The position numbers were made by a program, and so were the translations under genes. A stretch of 9,107 bases of DNA from Paracoccaceae bacterium (lineage in GTDB: Bacteria; Pseudomonadota; Alphaproteobacteria; Rhodobacterales; Rhodobacteraceae), in assembly GCA_003512825.1 (NCBI GenBank), contig DOOI01000197.1, positions 1 to 9,107 of the forward strand. The letters are read 5' to 3'. The notes under the pieces are model-generated. The model was given only the letters and a program-made list of their open reading frames with translations. It was not told the origin of the DNA and did not search any database. This document shows positions 7,750 through 9,107 of this stretch, in pieces; within the stretch, counting starts at the first letter, position 1; each line of letters opens with the position of its first letter.

Positions 7750-7789
7750 CTCTCAAGCCTTACGCGCACGCGGCGCTCTTGAGCGAGAG
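7750..7789 (-). promoter_or_regulatory. lpxC leader with two competing hairpins covering the ribosome binding site
   Basis: In the lpxC mRNA leader, CTCAAG (7778-7783 region) can pair with CTTGAG (7752-7757 region), and the flanking CTCTC (7785-7789) can pair with GAGAG (7750-7754), the probable Shine-Dalgarno sequence of lpxC. The same upstream CTCAAG can instead form the loop of a small local hairpin, CGCT-CAAG-AGCG (7774-7785), which would free the ribosome site. A GC-rich GCGC-CGCGT-GCGC hairpin (about 7763-7775) could also form between the arms. The complementarity is seen; the switching role is inferred. The spacer upstream (7790-7910) must hold the lpxC promoter, but only a weak candidate is visible: TTGTGA and TACCTC separated by 17 bp on the minus strand. 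Confidence 0.3.
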
Positions 7790-7912
7790 GTAATGATTGC
7801 CCATGGCAGTCACAACTCACAGTTTGCAACGCAATGTTACACCGCAAAGTCAGATGGGCGGAGCCTTGCCAAATCCGCAGATCGAGGGCGCTAACCCTCT
7901 GAATCAAATAGA

Positions 7913-7938
7913 AAAGAGCCGCAAAAAAGCGGCTCTTT
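7913..7938 (-). terminator. ftsZ: Rho-independent terminator after ftsZ
   Basis: AAAGAGCCGC and GCGGCTCTTT form a perfect 10-bp stem around a six-base loop (T6 on the minus strand). On that strand the stem is followed by a T-rich tail (TCTATTTG after the final T's of the stem). It begins 23 bp past the ftsZ stop codon, the right place to end ftsZ transcripts, and it separates them from lpxC. The plus-strand reading also has a modest T-rich tail, but no gene points into it from the left. Confidence 0.9.
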
Positions 7939-7961
7939 CATTGTAATTTTGTGAACTTAGA

Positions 7962-9107
7962 TCAGTTTGCCTGACGCCGCAGGAAGGCGGGAATTTCAAT
8001 CCGCTCTTGGTCTGGCGAGGACTCGGCGCGCGGCTTTGCAGCGGCTTGAGGCTGGCTTTGAGCGCTCTGCGTGCGGACCTGTGGCTGCTGACGTGCGGCT
8101 TGAGGCGCTGCCGCATCAGGACCATTCCCTGTCATCCGATTGATCAGCGAGTTGATGCCAAACCGCGGGCGCTCGGCCTCAGGTTGAGGCGCGGGACGCT
8201 GCGCGATCGGGGCCTGCTGACCTGCCAAGGCATTGCGCTGCGCCGCGGCTTGCACGCGCTGGACGGTTTCTGCGGACGGCGTGCCGGCTGCGGGCCGGGT
8301 CGGCGCCACAAAGGTTTCCTCGGCGCGCGGCTGGAACTGCGGCGCGGCGGGCTTGTAAGCTGGGGGCGGCAAGTCACCCGATGCTTCATTCGCATAATCG
8401 TCGTCGAAGATATCCTCGGCCTGCTCTTCGGCTGCCGCGCGACGCACATCGAACTCTTCGTCAAAAAGCGAAGGCTCCTTGGCCGCAACGGGGCTTTGGG
8501 CGTGGGCCGCAGAGACTGAGGTGACGGAAAGTTGCGACGGTGTCGCCGCCTTCGGGGCCTCGGCCGCAACGGTCTGTGTCAGCGGCTGCGCCATGGAGCG
8601 TCTTGCAACAGGAAGGTCCATCTTGACCTCGGCAGCATCGATGCCTGTGGCCACGACGGAAACGCGCATTGCGCCTTGCAAGCTGTCATCCATGGTGGAA
8701 CCGACGATGATATTCGCATCTGGATCCACTTCTTCACGAATCCGGTTTGCCGCTTCGTCGAGTTCAAAGAGCGTGAGGTCGCTGCCGCCTGTGATGTTGA
8801 TCAGGACGCCCCGCGCACCTTTGAGCGAAATCTCGTCGAGCAGCGGGTTGGCGATGGCTTTTTCTGCAGCTTGGATCGCGCGATCTTCGCCCGAGGCTTC
8901 GCCTGTGCCCATCATAGCCTTGCCCATCTCGTCCATCACCGAACGCACGTCGGCGAAGTCGAGGTTGATCATGCCAGGGCGGACCATGAGATCTGTCACA
9001 CCCTTAACACCTTGATACAAAACGTCATCCGCCATGGCGAATGCTTCGGTAAAGGTGGTTTTTTCGTTGGCCAGACGGAAGAGGTTCTGGTTCGGAATGA
9101 TGATCAG
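7962..9107 (-). CDS. ftsZ: Cell division protein FtsZ, C-terminal part (5' end outside window)
   Basis: The tubulin-like GTPase that polymerises into the division ring. The frame is open through the right window edge, beginning [19 protein letters not shown], so 381 C-terminal residues are seen. Roughly 165-190 N-terminal residues, including the GGGTGTG GTP-binding loop, are missing. An internal ATG at 9035 is not the true start. The T7 catalytic loop NLDFAD is at visible residues 48-53, and the globular core ends near 157. A disordered linker of about 210 residues follows, rich in A, P and Q. It holds an acidic block (about 213-240), LPPPAYKP (246-253) and a motif [13 protein letters not shown] (315-327). 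The protein closes with the conserved peptide [13 protein letters not shown] (369-381), the site that binds FtsA-type partners. The linker is much longer than in E. coli but typical of alphaproteobacteria. Confidence 0.97.
   Translation of the reverse strand: MIIIPNQNLFRLANEKTTFTEAFAMADDVLYQGVKGVTDLMVRPGMINLDFADVRSVMDEMGKAMMGTGEASGEDRAIQAAEKAIANPLLDEISLKGARGVLINITGGSDLTLFELDEAANRIREEVDPDANIIVGSTMDDSLQGAMRVSVVATGIDAAEVKMDLPVARRSMAQPLTQTVAAEAPKAATPSQLSVTSVSAAHAQSPVAAKEPSLFDEEFDVRRAAAEEQAEDIFDDDYANEASGDLPPPAYKPAAPQFQPRAEETFVAPTRPAAGTPSAETVQRVQAAAQRNALAGQQAPIAQRPAPQPEAERPRFGINSLINRMTGNGPDAAAPQAARQQPQVRTQSAQSQPQAAAKPRAESSPDQERIEIPAFLRRQAN

Noticed and set aside
6766..7782. A 338-codon open frame antisense to lpxC
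   Set aside because: It mirrors a clearly recognised gene, the translation shows no recognisable domain, and long antisense frames are common at this G+C.
1..9107. A hidden novel system such as a defence island, mobile element or CRISPR
   Set aside because: Every gene is a recognisable housekeeping or common family member, the spacers are short, and no direct-repeat arrays, transposase genes or tRNA-like sequences were seen.

Overview
The window looks like ordinary chromosomal DNA from an alphaproteobacterium, most likely a marine Roseobacter-type member of the Rhodobacterales. This rests on the moderately high G+C, the minus-strand order ftsZ - lpxC - bamD - recN, a FtsZ with a very long linker ending in [10 protein letters not shown], and a 600-residue three-domain aminopeptidase P. 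The lineage is inferred from recognised protein sequences; no search was run.

Layout. Positions 1-189 are a non-coding leader with one 18-bp near-palindrome. Two plus-strand genes follow: pepP (190-1992, Xaa-Pro aminopeptidase) and a small DUF427 protein (2044-2388), probably co-transcribed. They converge on a minus-strand block with only 2 bp between the facing stop codons. Read in its own direction (right to left), that block is the 3' two-thirds of ftsZ (from the window edge at 9107 to 7962), a strong intrinsic terminator (7913-7938), a leader and lpxC (7743-6823), a dyad-bearing spacer, bamD (6690-5842), recN (5803-4148) and a ClC-family chloride transporter/channel gene (4073-2391).

How the genes fit together. 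FtsZ forms the division ring, LpxC commits UDP-GlcNAc to lipid A synthesis, and BamD helps insert outer-membrane proteins. The block therefore links division with outer-membrane growth. RecN (double-strand break repair) rides on the same strand close behind bamD. The ClC gene follows recN after 74 bp and may share its transcript. The terminator after ftsZ suggests that lpxC and the genes behind it can be transcribed independently of the division cluster.

No mobile element, CRISPR array, RNA gene or evidently new defence-type system is visible. The points worth a second look are regulatory or residue-level: a TTG start for lpxC beneath a leader that can fold in two mutually exclusive ways, a compact dyad just upstream of the bamD ribosome binding site, a ClC protein lacking the inner proton glutamate and the usual selectivity motif, and a conserved-looking motif island inside the FtsZ linker.
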